Shown piece by piece: positions 46,311 through 55,451 of a DNA stretch of 64,000 nt. The notes beneath the pieces are model-generated. The model searched no databases. It worked only from the letters and a program-made list of their open reading frames with translations, and had not been told where the DNA came from. How positions within the stretch are numbered: the first letter of the stretch is position 1; each line of letters starts with the position of its first letter. The DNA comes from an uncultured Planktomarina sp. (GTDB lineage Bacteria > Pseudomonadota > Alphaproteobacteria > Rhodobacterales > Rhodobacteraceae): contig CAJJBJ010000007.1 of assembly GCA_905182455.1 (NCBI GenBank), positions 1-64,000 on the forward strand. Direction: 5' to 3'. Position numbers and translations under genes: made by a program.

Positions 46311-47560
46311 GCAAAGCGCCGAAACTCCGCAACGATTGTTTTGCTCTGCCTGCTGGCGTGCATTGGACCCCTGTGGATGAGGCGCTCAGCTTGCTTGAGG
46401 CGCGATTGCAAACTGTGGTAGATAACGAGGCTTGCGCGGTTGAGGCCTGTGATGGCCGTATCTTAGCGCAGGCAGTTATGGCCCCAAGATCACATCCGCC
46501 CTGCGCCAATTCTGCGGTGGATGGGTATGTTTTTTCTGGCGGCCTCACACCCGGCGCGCATTGCTTGGATCTTCAAGGCGGACGCTCAGCGGCCGGCGAG
46601 GCCTTTGGCGGAGTGGTCTCAACGGGCCAAGCGCTCCGCATACTTACTGGGGCAGCTTTGCCTGAAGGTGCCGATACCGTGGTGCTGCAAGAGGACGTCA
46701 CGGTTGAGGATGGTAAGCTTTATGTAAACGGGCCGCTCAAAGCTGGGGCCAATGCGCGGAAAGCGGGTGAGGATGTCGAGTGCGGGGCGGAGCTCTTCGA
46801 AGCTGGCCACCGGGTTCAGCCTCAAGATATTGGAGTGTTAATCTCTGTCGGTGTGGCTGAGGTGAAGGTGTTTAAACCTTTGCGGGTGGCGATCATCTCA
46901 ACCGGGGCAGAGCTCTGCGTGCCGGGAGCTGAGGTCAGAACAGATCAAATTTTTGATGCCAATCGACCGATGCTAAAGGCGGTGTTGCGGCGCTGGGGCA
47001 TGGATGTCGTTGATATGGGGATCGTGCCTGACAACGCGAAACTTGTGCGCCAAACCTTGGACAAGGCTGCTGAGCTGGCGGATGTGATCCTAACCTCTGG
47101 CGGAGCCAGTGCGGGGGACGAAGATCATATGTCGGCGGTTTTGAGTAAGACCGGAAATATGGCGCTCTGGCGTATCGCGGTCAAGCCCGGGCGACCCCTG
47201 GCCTTAGGTGTCTGGGGTGGTGTTCCGGTATTTGGTTTACCGGGCAATCCCGTCGCGGCATTTGTCTGTACCTTGATCTTTGCACGACCTGCGTTGTTGC
47301 AGTTGTCTGGGGCTGGCTTCTTGGCACCGCAAGCCCTCACGCTGCCAGCCGCATTCGCCAAAACTAAAAAAGCGGGACGCCGCGAGTATCTGCGCGCGCG
47401 CTTGCGGGATGGCGCTATTGAGGTGTTTGGCTCCGAAGGTTCGGGCAGAGTGTCGGGCCTGTCTTGGGCGGATGGTTTGGTTGAGTTGTCGGATCAGGCG
47501 GCGGAGATTTCCGCCGGTCAACCAGTCACGTTTTATCCATATAGTGTTTTTGGTCTATAG
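46307..47560 (+). CDS. moeA: molybdopterin molybdenumtransferase
   Basis: MoeA inserts molybdate into molybdopterin. It has the family order over 417 residues: NSAVDGYVFSGGL, ILTGAALPEGADTVVLQED, AGEDVECGAELF, the molybdopterin-binding domain with STGAELCVPG, TSGGASAGDEDHM and FGLPGNPVAAFVC. A short C-terminal domain ends the protein. The start is a GTG overlapping the mobB stop. It completes an fdhD-mobA-mobB-moeA unit for bis-MGD enzymes and converges on greA. Confidence 0.95.
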   Translation: MSKAPKLRNDCFALPAGVHWTPVDEALSLLEARLQTVVDNEACAVEACDGRILAQAVMAPRSHPPCANSAVDGYVFSGGLTPGAHCLDLQGGRSAAGEAFGGVVSTGQALRILTGAALPEGADTVVLQEDVTVEDGKLYVNGPLKAGANARKAGEDVECGAELFEAGHRVQPQDIGVLISVGVAEVKVFKPLRVAIISTGAELCVPGAEVRTDQIFDANRPMLKAVLRRWGMDVVDMGIVPDNAKLVRQTLDKAAELADVILTSGGASAGDEDHMSAVLSKTGNMALWRIAVKPGRPLALGVWGGVPVFGLPGNPVAAFVCTLIFARPALLQLSGAGFLAPQALTLPAAFAKTKKAGRREYLRARLRDGAIEVFGSEGSGRVSGLSWADGLVELSDQAAEISAGQPVTFYPYSVFGL

Positions 47561-47569
47561 CGCTTAGGA

Positions 47570-48040
47570 TCAGATGAATTTCACAGCCAGAATTTCATAA
47601 GACCGGGTGCCGCCTGGCGTACGAAACTCAATGCTGTCGCCTTCTTCTTTGCCGATCATCGCCCGCGCCAAAGGGGAGCGCATGTTGAGCTTGCCGCTTT
47701 CAATATCCGCTTCAGGTTCACCCACCACTTGATAGGTTTTTTCTTCATCGGTGTCTTCATCAACCAAAGTCACCGTGGCGCCAAATTTGACCGTACCTGA
47801 TAGGCTAGCCGGATCAATTATGTCAGCGCGACCCAAAATAGATTCCAGCTCTTTGATTCGGCCCTCAATGAATCCCTGCTTTTCGCGCGCAGAGTGATAT
47901 TCGGCATTCTCTTTTAAGTCGCCCAATTCACGTGCTTCTGCAATCGCCCGGATGATGGTGGGGCGTTCAACCGATTTCAGTTTTTTCATTTCGGCTTCAA
48001 GCCTGACCGCACCAGTACGGGTTAGTGGGACTTTTTCCAT
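47570..48040 (-). CDS. greA: transcription elongation factor GreA
   Basis: GreA rescues arrested RNA polymerase by stimulating RNA cleavage. The N-terminal coiled coil has [17 protein letters not shown] with the acidic tip residues, followed by the C-terminal FKBP-like domain ([20 protein letters not shown] and [17 protein letters not shown]). At 156 residues it is of normal length. It converges with moeA at only ten bases. Confidence 0.97.
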   Translation of the reverse strand: MEKVPLTRTGAVRLEAEMKKLKSVERPTIIRAIAEARELGDLKENAEYHSAREKQGFIEGRIKELESILGRADIIDPASLSGTVKFGATVTLVDEDTDEEKTYQVVGEPEADIESGKLNMRSPLARAMIGKEEGDSIEFRTPGGTRSYEILAVKFI

Positions 48041-48152
48041 TGAAATAACACTCTTGATTGTAAGTTAACCTACCTGACCCAAGCCGAAGGCTTTTGGCAA
48101 GGGTCAAGAGTCATTGTCGTTGGTTTTTTTGGAAAATTGTTCGAATTTAACT

Positions 48153-48353
48153 TTAACAAACCATCTCATATTCGATTCCGTCATCATCATGGAAATAAAA
48201 CCGTTTGCCGAGCTCATAATCTGCATGGGAGTAGATTTCGAAATATTTGGGCACGCGGTCTTCGGTCGATGATAAATCATCGCAGACCAACGCGACATGG
48301 TTCAATCCGTCACGTTGTGCGTAAGCCTTGTGTTTTGAGGCTTCGGTCACAGC
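48153..48353 (-). pseudogene. 3' fragment of a VOC (glyoxalase-fold) gene
   Basis: The C-terminal part of a VOC-fold protein is readable: GLNHVALVCDDLSSTEDRV, then SHADYELGKRFYFHDDDGIEYEMV and a stop. The first half is missing. Just where it should continue upstream, the plus strand changes to the 3' part of soxR. The frame itself is open to an ATG at 48383, but those first residues are antisense to soxR. No ribosome site is evident there. Confidence 0.65.
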
Positions 48354-48608
48354 AGGTTTTCCATTGCCGAAATTAAGGTGCAATTGGATGAACTGCCGCG
48401 GGGTCGCACGTCCAATAAGTCGTATTGGGCGCGGTTCAGTCGTGTATTTCAGACGTATCTCAACGAGCGGATCACCGCCTTAGAAGGTCTCCGCGACACT
48501 CTTGACGGCTGCATTTGCTGTGGCTGTTTGGGTCTGGCTACCTGTTGGCTTTACAATCTGGATGATGTGGCGGCCCAAAAGGGCGCTGGGCCCCTCTATT
48601 TGATGTAA
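48354..48608 (+). pseudogene. soxR: 3' fragment of soxR
   Basis: The C-terminal half of the redox-sensing MerR-type regulator SoxR is clear: FSIAEIKVQLDELPRGRT, an LNERITALEGLRDTLDG dimer helix, and the 2Fe-2S cysteines in CICCGCLGLATCWLYN, then GAGPLYLM and a stop. The four cluster cysteines are kept (the family pattern is CxGCGCxxxxxC, here with C replacing the first G). The N-terminal DNA-binding half, the promoter and the start are gone; upstream is the truncated VOC gene on the other strand. It cannot make a functional regulator. Confidence 0.82.
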
Positions 48609-48758
48609 GAACCGGCCAAAAATGCGAAATAACGTCGCCTTTTTCCTTAGGAAGCCGCGTCATGATTGACCTGCCTTTCTCACATGGCATAGACCTTGTA
48701 ACGAAATTGAAATTCTAGCCCGTTTTTCACTGATGGGGCCGATAGCAAGGGAGTTGAG

Positions 48759-50411
48759 ATGTCAGATATTGAACGCGAGACCATGGAGTATGATGTTGTG
48801 ATCGTGGGCGCAGGCCCATCTGGCCTGTCTGCCGCGATTCGCTTGAAGCAATTGAATGCAGATCTTGAGGTTGTGGTGCTCGAAAAAGGCTCAGAAGTGG
48901 GCGCGCATATTCTATCTGGTGCGGTTTTAGACCCCTCAGCGCTCAATAAGCTGATCCCCGATTGGAAAGCCAAAGGTGCGCCGCTGAATACGGCTGTGAC
49001 CGAGGATAATTTTTATGTTTTAGGTGAGGCTGGCCAATTGCGCCTGCCAAATATGGTCATGCCGCCTTTGATGAGCAATCATGGCAATTACATCGTGTCC
49101 ATGGGCAATGTCTGCCGCTGGCTGGCAGAACAAGCTGAAGAACTGGGAGTTGAAATATTTCCCGGCATGTCCTGTTCAGAATTAGTGTTTCATGAGGATG
49201 GAGCCGTCAAAGGTGTGGTCGCCGGTGAGTTTGGCAAGAATGCTGATGGTGGCCCCTCTGACGCTTATGAGCCGGGCATGGAGTTGCATGGTAAATATGT
49301 GTTTCTCTCTGAAGGTGTGCGGGGATCCTTGTCTAAACAAGTGATCGTCAAATACAATCTGGATGCGGACTGTGATGTGCCAAAATTTGGCCTTGGCATG
49401 AAAGAGATTTGGGAAGTGAAGCCTGAGCATCACAACCCGGGTGAAGTGACTCATTCGATGGGCTGGCCGATGGGCTTTAAGCAGTCGGGCGGATCTTTCA
49501 TGTATCATCTTGAAAATAATCAAGTATATGTCGGTTTCATCATCGATTTGAACTATAAAAACCCGCATCTTTTTCCCTATATGGAATTTCAGCGCTTCAA
49601 GCATCATCCGCGGATTGCCAAAGTTCTTGAGGGCGGCAAACGCGTGGCCTATGGCGCGCGCGCTGTGACGAAGGGTGGATTTCAATCTATGCCACAGGCT
49701 TCTTTTCCCGGTGGTGCGATGCTGGGCTGTTCGGTGGGGCTTGTGAATCTCCCGCGCATCAAGGGCAACCATAACGCGATGTATTCTGGCATGGCTGCCG
49801 CTGAAGCTGCCTATGCTGCGATCACAGCGGGTCGCTCGGGTGATGTGCTGGAAAGCTATGATGCGGAGTTGCGCTCCGGTCCTGTTGGCAAAGACCTCAA
49901 AACCGTGCGCAACGTGGCGCCTTTGACGGCCCGTTTTGGACCCTTGGGCGGCTTGGTGTTTGGCGGGTTTGATATGTGGTTTCAATCCATCTTCAAGTTC
50001 AGCCTGTTTGGCACAGTCAAACACGGCAAAACAGATGCACAATCCACAGGGAAAGCTGGGGATCATCCTATAATTGATTACCCAAAGCCTGATGGGAAAC
50101 TGTCGTTTGATCGGCTAACTAATGTGAGCTTTGCGATGACCAATCACGAGGAAAGCCAACCATCGCATTTACATCTCACAGATCCTGCATTGCCAATCTC
50201 GGTGAATTTGCCCCAATATGCTGAACCTGCTCAGCGGTATTGCCCGGCTGGGGTCTACGAAGTGGTTGAAGAAGACGGCAAAGATGCACGGTTTGTTGTA
50301 AATTTTCAAAACTGTGTGCATTGCAAGACATGCGATATCAAGGACCCAAGTCAGAACATCACATGGGCGACCCCCCAAGGTGGGGACGGGCCTAACTATC
50401 CCAATATGTAA
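48759..50411 (+). CDS. electron transfer flavoprotein-ubiquinone oxidoreductase
   Basis: This inner-membrane enzyme passes electrons from ETF, and so from acyl-CoA dehydrogenases, to ubiquinone. The FAD motif VVIVGAGPSGLSAAIRL lies near residue 12. EKGSEVGAHILSGAV and GCSVGLVNLPRIKGNHNAM are family blocks. The C-terminal 4Fe-4S ligands are in QRYCPAGVYEV and QNCVHCKTCDIKDP. At 550 residues it is of usual size. It may work with the acyl-CoA dehydrogenase at 39659. It follows the soxR remnant after a 150-base spacer. Confidence 0.96.
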   Translation: MSDIERETMEYDVVIVGAGPSGLSAAIRLKQLNADLEVVVLEKGSEVGAHILSGAVLDPSALNKLIPDWKAKGAPLNTAVTEDNFYVLGEAGQLRLPNMVMPPLMSNHGNYIVSMGNVCRWLAEQAEELGVEIFPGMSCSELVFHEDGAVKGVVAGEFGKNADGGPSDAYEPGMELHGKYVFLSEGVRGSLSKQVIVKYNLDADCDVPKFGLGMKEIWEVKPEHHNPGEVTHSMGWPMGFKQSGGSFMYHLENNQVYVGFIIDLNYKNPHLFPYMEFQRFKHHPRIAKVLEGGKRVAYGARAVTKGGFQSMPQASFPGGAMLGCSVGLVNLPRIKGNHNAMYSGMAAAEAAYAAITAGRSGDVLESYDAELRSGPVGKDLKTVRNVAPLTARFGPLGGLVFGGFDMWFQSIFKFSLFGTVKHGKTDAQSTGKAGDHPIIDYPKPDGKLSFDRLTNVSFAMTNHEESQPSHLHLTDPALPISVNLPQYAEPAQRYCPAGVYEVVEEDGKDARFVVNFQNCVHCKTCDIKDPSQNITWATPQGGDGPNYPNM

Positions 50412-50526
50412 TCTGGCCCACTATGTAATCTGAAAATTCAATTGGGTTTGGGGCAATGGGCGAAAATACACATGGCCCCAATTGTTTTCGCAGCACAGCC
50501 GTCCTAGGGTTGTGATCATCAGGGAG

Positions 50527-52254
50527 ATGCCGGTGCCAAATGTATTTATGAAATTTTTAAAGATTTGCACCTTAGGTGGTACACTTGCAATTGGTGCGCC
50601 CGGTGCGCAGGCACAGCAAGCTTCTGGTCCCTATATTGCTGCGCGTCAGGCGGCCATGGCTCATGATTATGGCTTTGCCTCTGAATATTTTGCCCGCGCT
50701 TTGGTGCAAACGCCGCAGGATCCAACCCTTATTGCGCAAACCATGTCCGCTTTTCTGGCGGCAGGTGATGTTGCAAAGGCACAAAACCTGGCACGGGTTT
50801 TAAGCACATTCCCTCAAAGTCATCCTTTGGCTGGAATTTTACAACTAGCGCAATCGTTTCAGGCTCAAGATTATGGCGGCGCCTTGACGCAGCTTGACAG
50901 CACCTCGATTGCTGGAACTGCAATTGACGATTTGCTCAGGGGCTGGGCTTTGATGGGCTTGGGCCGGGTGGGAGAGGCTTTGGCCTTGTTTGACACTGCC
51001 GCCGAAGCTGAAGGCATGCGCAGCTTTGCTCTATATCAAAAAGCTCTGGCCTTTTCGCTTGTGGGGGATTTTGACAGTGCGGAAGCAATATTTTCTGGCA
51101 AAGACCAATCCCCTGCTGCGATTTCTTTCCGGGGCAGTTTAGCGCGGGCTCAAATCTTGGTACAGCTCGAACGCGCCGAAGATGCCATCGCCTTTTTGGG
51201 CGATTTTCATGGCGAAGATGCTGATCAAGAAGTGCGTGCGATGATCGTACAGCTTGAGGCCGGTGCTGCGGTTGAATTTGATGTGGTACGCAATGGCAGT
51301 GAAGGGGCCGGGGAGGTTCTATTTTTCCTTGCACTGGCCTTGCGTAGCGGTGATGGTCAAGATGGGCTGCTTTTGTACACCCGCCTGGCCAGCCATTTGG
51401 CCCCGCGAAATGTGCACGCGCTTCTGCTCTCGGCGCAACTTTTGGAAGTACTCGGCAATCACACTTTGGCGATTGAAGCCTATGACGCTATTCCACGCAG
51501 CCACCCGGCATTTGTCAGAGCTGAAATCGGCCGTGCGGAGGCGCTTTCTGAGATTGGTAAAACTGAAACCTCCATTGAAGTATTAGCGCAATTAGCGGAG
51601 GCTTTCCCCGATCTACGTTCCGTGCATCAAACCCTAGGTGATTTTCTGCGCCAAGAGGGCGAACATGCCCGCGCCGTACGCAGTTATGGCACCGCAATTT
51701 CATTGATTGATCAGGCCAAGCCTCGGCATTGGTATATTTATTATGTGCGCGGCATGGCTCATGATCAATTGGGAAACTGGGAGATGGCGATGCGCGATTT
51801 TGACCGTGCTCTGGAGCTGTCGCCCAATCAATTCCAGGTGCTCAATTATGTGGGCTATTCGCTCGTTGAACGCGGTGAGCAGCTGCAAGAAGCCCTGTCT
51901 ATGATCCAAGCGGCGGTCGCGGCACAGCCCCAAGCGGGCTATATCATCGACAGCTTGGGATGGGTGCAATATCGATTGGGCTATTATCACGACGCAGTTG
52001 TCCAAATGGAGCGCGCGGTGGAGTTGATGGCCACGGATCCCATCGTGAACGATCATTTAGGCGATGTGTATTGGGCTGTTGGCCGCAAAACTGAGGCCCG
52101 GTTTCAGTGGCGCAGAGCCTTGAGCTTTGCCTCTCAAGGGGCCGGGGCCGAGGATGTTGATCCCCCGCGCATCCAGCAAAAGTTGGATATTGGCCTTGAT
52201 GCCGTCTTGGCAGAAGAGGGCGCGCTACCGCTGAAGCTGACCCATGACAATTAG
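50527..52254 (+). CDS. exported tetratricopeptide-repeat protein
   Basis: An exported protein of about 575 residues with a signal peptide (KICTLGGTLAIGAPGAQAQ). TPR repeats run through the whole length, clearest near the C-terminus (AMRDFDRALELSPNQFQVLN, EALSMIQAAVAAQPQAGYI, AVVQMERAVELMATDPIVN). TPRs bind protein partners; this alphaproteobacterial family probably acts in the periplasm or outer membrane. ATG at 50527 directly abuts GGGAG, while ATG at 50548 lies nearer the signal peptide; the start is uncertain. It overlaps ispE by 11 bases. Confidence 0.85.
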   Translation: MPVPNVFMKFLKICTLGGTLAIGAPGAQAQQASGPYIAARQAAMAHDYGFASEYFARALVQTPQDPTLIAQTMSAFLAAGDVAKAQNLARVLSTFPQSHPLAGILQLAQSFQAQDYGGALTQLDSTSIAGTAIDDLLRGWALMGLGRVGEALALFDTAAEAEGMRSFALYQKALAFSLVGDFDSAEAIFSGKDQSPAAISFRGSLARAQILVQLERAEDAIAFLGDFHGEDADQEVRAMIVQLEAGAAVEFDVVRNGSEGAGEVLFFLALALRSGDGQDGLLLYTRLASHLAPRNVHALLLSAQLLEVLGNHTLAIEAYDAIPRSHPAFVRAEIGRAEALSEIGKTETSIEVLAQLAEAFPDLRSVHQTLGDFLRQEGEHARAVRSYGTAISLIDQAKPRHWYIYYVRGMAHDQLGNWEMAMRDFDRALELSPNQFQVLNYVGYSLVERGEQLQEALSMIQAAVAAQPQAGYIIDSLGWVQYRLGYYHDAVVQMERAVELMATDPIVNDHLGDVYWAVGRKTEARFQWRRALSFASQGAGAEDVDPPRIQQKLDIGLDAVLAEEGALPLKLTHDN

Positions 52255-53074
52255 GCTCAACGCGCCAGCTAAGATCAATCTATGCCTGCATGTCTTGGCG
52301 CTCCGTCCGGATGGCAGGCATGTCTTGGACAGTTTGGTGGCATTTCTGGACTGTGGGGAATGGGTCGAGCTGCGGCGGGCAGCGAAAACCTCTTTGCAGA
52401 TCATTGGCCCTCAATCGGCAAACCTGCCTGTTAGTGCTGACAATTTGGTGCTGCGGGCCGCTGGCCTGTTTCCCGCTGGCTGTGACACCGAGATCACTTT
52501 GCATAAAACCATGCCCATTGCCTCGGGAATTGGCGGGGGCAGCGCCGATGCGGCAGCCACGTTGAATGGCATGGCCCAACTGTGGGATCTGCCTTTGCCG
52601 GATGTCACCACGCAACTTGATTTGGGTGCTGACGTGCCCGTTTGCATGCGGTCGAGGCCAGTTGTGATGCAAGGGATTGGAGAAATCATTTCACTCCTGC
52701 CCAAGCTTCCGCCCCTGTTTGCCTGTTTGGTCAATCCGGCCTGCGCGGTTTCAACAGCCCTGATTTTCAATCAACTGGTGTCGAAGGCAAACCCTGCGAT
52801 GGATGCGCTCCCTGGAGATATTTTGCAGATCACAGATTGGTTGGCCCAACAGCGTAATGACTTGCAGGCTCCAGCAATTTTGGCCGAACCGATGGTTACT
52901 TCGGTTTTGACTGAATTACGGGCGCATGCGCCAATCGTGAGCCGAATGTCAGGGTCGGGTGCCACCTGTTTTGCGCTGTTCAAAAGCTTGGAGGCGGCAC
53001 AGTTTTGTGCGCAAACCACCCAAGCCGCACACCCAAATTGGTGGACCGCAAGCGGGCCGTTGCTTGCTAGTTAA
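52244..53074 (+). CDS. ispE: 4-diphosphocytidyl-2-C-methyl-D-erythritol kinase
   Basis: A GHMP kinase that phosphorylates the MEP-pathway intermediate. The N-terminal substrate motif is APAKINLCLHVLALRPDG, the ATP loop is PIASGIGGGSADAAA, and the C-terminal motif is RMSGSGATCFALF. It has 276 residues. It starts within the TPR gene, and its 3' end overlaps the convergent polyprenyl synthase by eight bases. It supplies the pathway begun by dxs (25074). Confidence 0.95.
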   Translation: MTIRLNAPAKINLCLHVLALRPDGRHVLDSLVAFLDCGEWVELRRAAKTSLQIIGPQSANLPVSADNLVLRAAGLFPAGCDTEITLHKTMPIASGIGGGSADAAATLNGMAQLWDLPLPDVTTQLDLGADVPVCMRSRPVVMQGIGEIISLLPKLPPLFACLVNPACAVSTALIFNQLVSKANPAMDALPGDILQITDWLAQQRNDLQAPAILAEPMVTSVLTELRAHAPIVSRMSGSGATCFALFKSLEAAQFCAQTTQAAHPNWWTASGPLLAS

Positions 53075-54059
53075 GGCGTGCCACCACGTAGTCAGACAGA
53101 TCCATAAGCATGGTTTTCAACGCATGATCGGGCATCACATCCAAGGATTCTTTGGCTTTTCCCGCCCAATATAGCGCCTGTGTTCGTGTATTTTGCAGGG
53201 TGTTGTGAGCGTGCATTAAGGTTAAAGCATGCTCTAGATCACCCTCGACTTGTTTGCCTTTTCCGATGCATTTTTGCCAAAATACCAGCTCATCGGCATC
53301 TGCTGCAGCAACAGCTTTTATCACAGGCAGGGTCAGCTTGCGTTCACGAAAATCATCGCCGATGTTTTTGCCCGTAGCATCGGTACCAGTATAATCTAAT
53401 AAATCATCCACGATCTGAAACGAGATGCCTAAAGCGTCCCCGTAATCTAATAGGGCTTGCACCGTCTTCTCATCCTGCTCCGCAATGACCGCGCCGACTT
53501 CCATTGCAGCTGCGAACAAAGCAGCTGTCTTGCCACGTATAACTTTGAAATAAATCTCTTCAGTGGTTTTGAGGTCTCGGGCCGCTGAAAGTTGCAACAC
53601 TTCGCCTTCGGCGATTGTGGCTGATGCATTGGCCAAAATGTCCAGGACTCGCAAGTTCCCAGTTTCCACCATCAGCTGGAAGGCACGTGAAAACAGATAA
53701 TCACCTACCAACACGCTGGATTGATTATCCCACAACAAATTTGCAGTTGGTCGCCCTCGACGTTGCGCGCTTTCATCAACCACATCGTCATGCAGCAAAG
53801 TGGCTGTATGAATAAACTCTACAGTGGCGGCGAGATGAATATGATACGGGCCGGTATAGCCGCACATCTGTGCAGCAGCTAGCGTTAGCATCGGGCGTAA
53901 GCGCTTGCCGCCGGCATCTACAAGATGAGCCGTCACTTCAGGGATGCGTGGCGCGTGTTCTGAGGCCATCCTTAACCGGATCAAGCTGTTTACCGCGGCG
54001 ATATCTTCTGACAATGCCAGCGCTAAGCGATCATGTGGTTTTGACACGATACGGTCCAA
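53067..54059 (-). CDS. long-chain polyprenyl diphosphate synthase
   Basis: It makes the side chain of ubiquinone (C40-C50) from IPP and farnesyl diphosphate. Both aspartate-rich motifs are present: LLHDDVVDESAQRRG and QIVDDLLDYTG, with GGKRLRPMLTLAAA near the N-terminus. At 330 residues with a small residue context before the first motif (EFIHTATLL) it is of the long-chain class rather than the ispA class. Chain length cannot be read from sequence. It diverges from the DUF2007 gene. Confidence 0.93.
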   Translation of the reverse strand: MDRIVSKPHDRLALALSEDIAAVNSLIRLRMASEHAPRIPEVTAHLVDAGGKRLRPMLTLAAAQMCGYTGPYHIHLAATVEFIHTATLLHDDVVDESAQRRGRPTANLLWDNQSSVLVGDYLFSRAFQLMVETGNLRVLDILANASATIAEGEVLQLSAARDLKTTEEIYFKVIRGKTAALFAAAMEVGAVIAEQDEKTVQALLDYGDALGISFQIVDDLLDYTGTDATGKNIGDDFRERKLTLPVIKAVAAADADELVFWQKCIGKGKQVEGDLEHALTLMHAHNTLQNTRTQALYWAGKAKESLDVMPDHALKTMLMDLSDYVVARLN

Positions 54060-54123
54060 AGCGATACCCCATTTTCCTCAAATGTCTCGACAAACCCATA
54101 GGTCTGAGCCTATGTGATAAGTC

Positions 54124-54339
54124 ATGAAAGAATTATTGCACACCACAGATCCAACGGTAATCGCCCTCGCTCAGATGCTCCTTAGGAATGAAGACATAAC
54201 CTGCTTCGAATTTGACGTCTATAGCAGTATCCTTGAAGGCAGCATTGGCATATTGCCGCGCCGCCTGATGGTGGCCGACCGTGATCATTTTGTGGCAGCG
54301 GCAATCATGCGCGACAACGATATAGATTTGGGTCAATAG
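54124..54339 (+). CDS. DUF2007 protein
   Basis: A 71-residue protein: MKELLHTTDPTVIALAQMLL, then CFEFDVYSSILEGSIGILPR, with DUF2007 hallmarks (exchange of a short beta-alpha unit as in PII-like signal proteins). Its function is unknown. It shares its stop with the start of the following methyltransferase (54339), so translation is coupled. Confidence 0.88.
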   Translation: MKELLHTTDPTVIALAQMLLRNEDITCFEFDVYSSILEGSIGILPRRLMVADRDHFVAAAIMRDNDIDLGQ

Positions 54340-55088
54340 TGGAGATCACCCAAGATGGATTTTTGGGCGGTCGATTGACGCTCGCCCAACCCAAAGACGG
54401 ATATCGCGCTGGGATTGACCCGGTGCTCTTGGCTGCGGCTTGCCCTGCAAAACAAGGTGAAGATGTGCTCGAGCTTGGATGTGGTGTTGGAGTTGCCAGC
54501 CTATGTTTGGCGGCCCGCTTGCCCGGGGTTCGGTTGCATGGGGTGGAGATTTTGCCAGACTATGCCCAGTTGGCGCGGGCCAATGCGGCGCAAAATAAAG
54601 TTGAATTCGAAGTGCAGGTGAGTTGTGTCTCTGCTCGTCCAACAGCATTCTATGACCGAGAATTCCACCAAATCATTATGAACCCACCCTATTTTGAAGC
54701 GCATGCGTCTTCTATTCCTGCCGACGCCGGTCGTGCCTCGGGCCGTGCGGAGCAGGTAGCATTGTACCATTGGATTGATTTGGCCGCGAAACGTTTGCGT
54801 CCTAAGGGATATTTGACTCTGATCCAACGGGTTGAACGTTTGCCGGATATTCTGTTGGGATTTCAGGGGCGGCTTGGATCAATTTCTGTGCAACCCCTGG
54901 CCCCGCGTGACGGGCGCGCGCCGCATTTGGTTTTGGTGCGTGCGCGTAAATCAGGCCGAGCGGCCTTTCAGCTTTTGGGGACGAAAAGCCTGCATTTGGG
55001 TCTGGCGCATGCACAAGACCGTCCAGATTATGCGCCAGAGATTTCGGCGATATTGCGCGATGGTGCTGAGTTTTTCTGGCACAGTTAA
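54339..55088 (+). CDS. TrmN6-like SAM-dependent methyltransferase
   Basis: A 249-residue methyltransferase of the tRNA1(Val) adenine-37 N6 type. The SAM-binding loop is VLELGCGVGVASLCLAARL near residue 42 and the catalytic N-x-x-Y-type motif is NPPYFEA near residue 108. The N-terminal block LGGRLTLAQPKDGYRAGIDPVLL is usual. The GTG start overlaps the DUF2007 stop. The exact RNA target is inferred from the family. Confidence 0.88.
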   Translation: MEITQDGFLGGRLTLAQPKDGYRAGIDPVLLAAACPAKQGEDVLELGCGVGVASLCLAARLPGVRLHGVEILPDYAQLARANAAQNKVEFEVQVSCVSARPTAFYDREFHQIIMNPPYFEAHASSIPADAGRASGRAEQVALYHWIDLAAKRLRPKGYLTLIQRVERLPDILLGFQGRLGSISVQPLAPRDGRAPHLVLVRARKSGRAAFQLLGTKSLHLGLAHAQDRPDYAPEISAILRDGAEFFWHS

Positions 55089-55205
55089 GCTTTGAGCAAT
55101 CTTTCGCGCAAATAACGGCTTTGTGGCGTGATGGTGCAAACCGAGCGTGACAGACTAGATTTAGTATGGTCGACTAAAAATACACGCAAATCGAGAGGAG
55201 GAACC

Positions 55206-55373
55206 ATGAACCTAAATTCCAGAATCACTGAGTTGCAACGCAAGCATATGAGACTTGCCCAAGAGGTGGAGAGCGCCCAAAAAGCTCCAGCTTCGGATCA
55301 CTTGTGGGTTGGAGAGTTGAAGAAAAAAAAGTTGCTCCTAAAAGAAGAAATTTCACGATTATCAGAAATATAA
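55206..55373 (+). CDS. YdcH family (DUF465) small protein
   Basis: A 55-residue, very basic helical protein: MNLNSRITELQRKHMRLAQE and ELKKKKLLLKEEISRL. It fits DUF465/YdcH, small cytoplasmic helical-hairpin proteins of unknown role. A strong GAGAGGAGG site lies four bases before the ATG. Confidence 0.88.
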   Translation: MNLNSRITELQRKHMRLAQEVESAQKAPASDHLWVGELKKKKLLLKEEISRLSEI

Positions 55374-55400
55374 CCGGTTAGTAAATCACCCGAATACAAA

Positions 55401-55426
55401 AACGGCTGCCCCGAAAGGCAGCCGTT
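55401..55426 (-). terminator. rho-independent terminator after phbB
   Basis: A perfect ten-base stem, AACGGCTGCC/GGCAGCCGTT, with a six-base loop. On the minus strand it is followed by TTTTTG, the expected U run. It lies about 25 bases downstream of the phbB stop. On the plus strand it can also slow transcripts from the YdcH gene. Confidence 0.85.
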
Positions 55427-55451
55427 GATCAGAAAGGCGATGATCAAGAGA

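Noticed and set aside
49182-50066. Minus-strand frame of about 294 codons opposite ETF-ubiquinone oxidoreductase
   Set aside because: It is an antisense shadow, rich in His and Arg as expected from the opposite strand.
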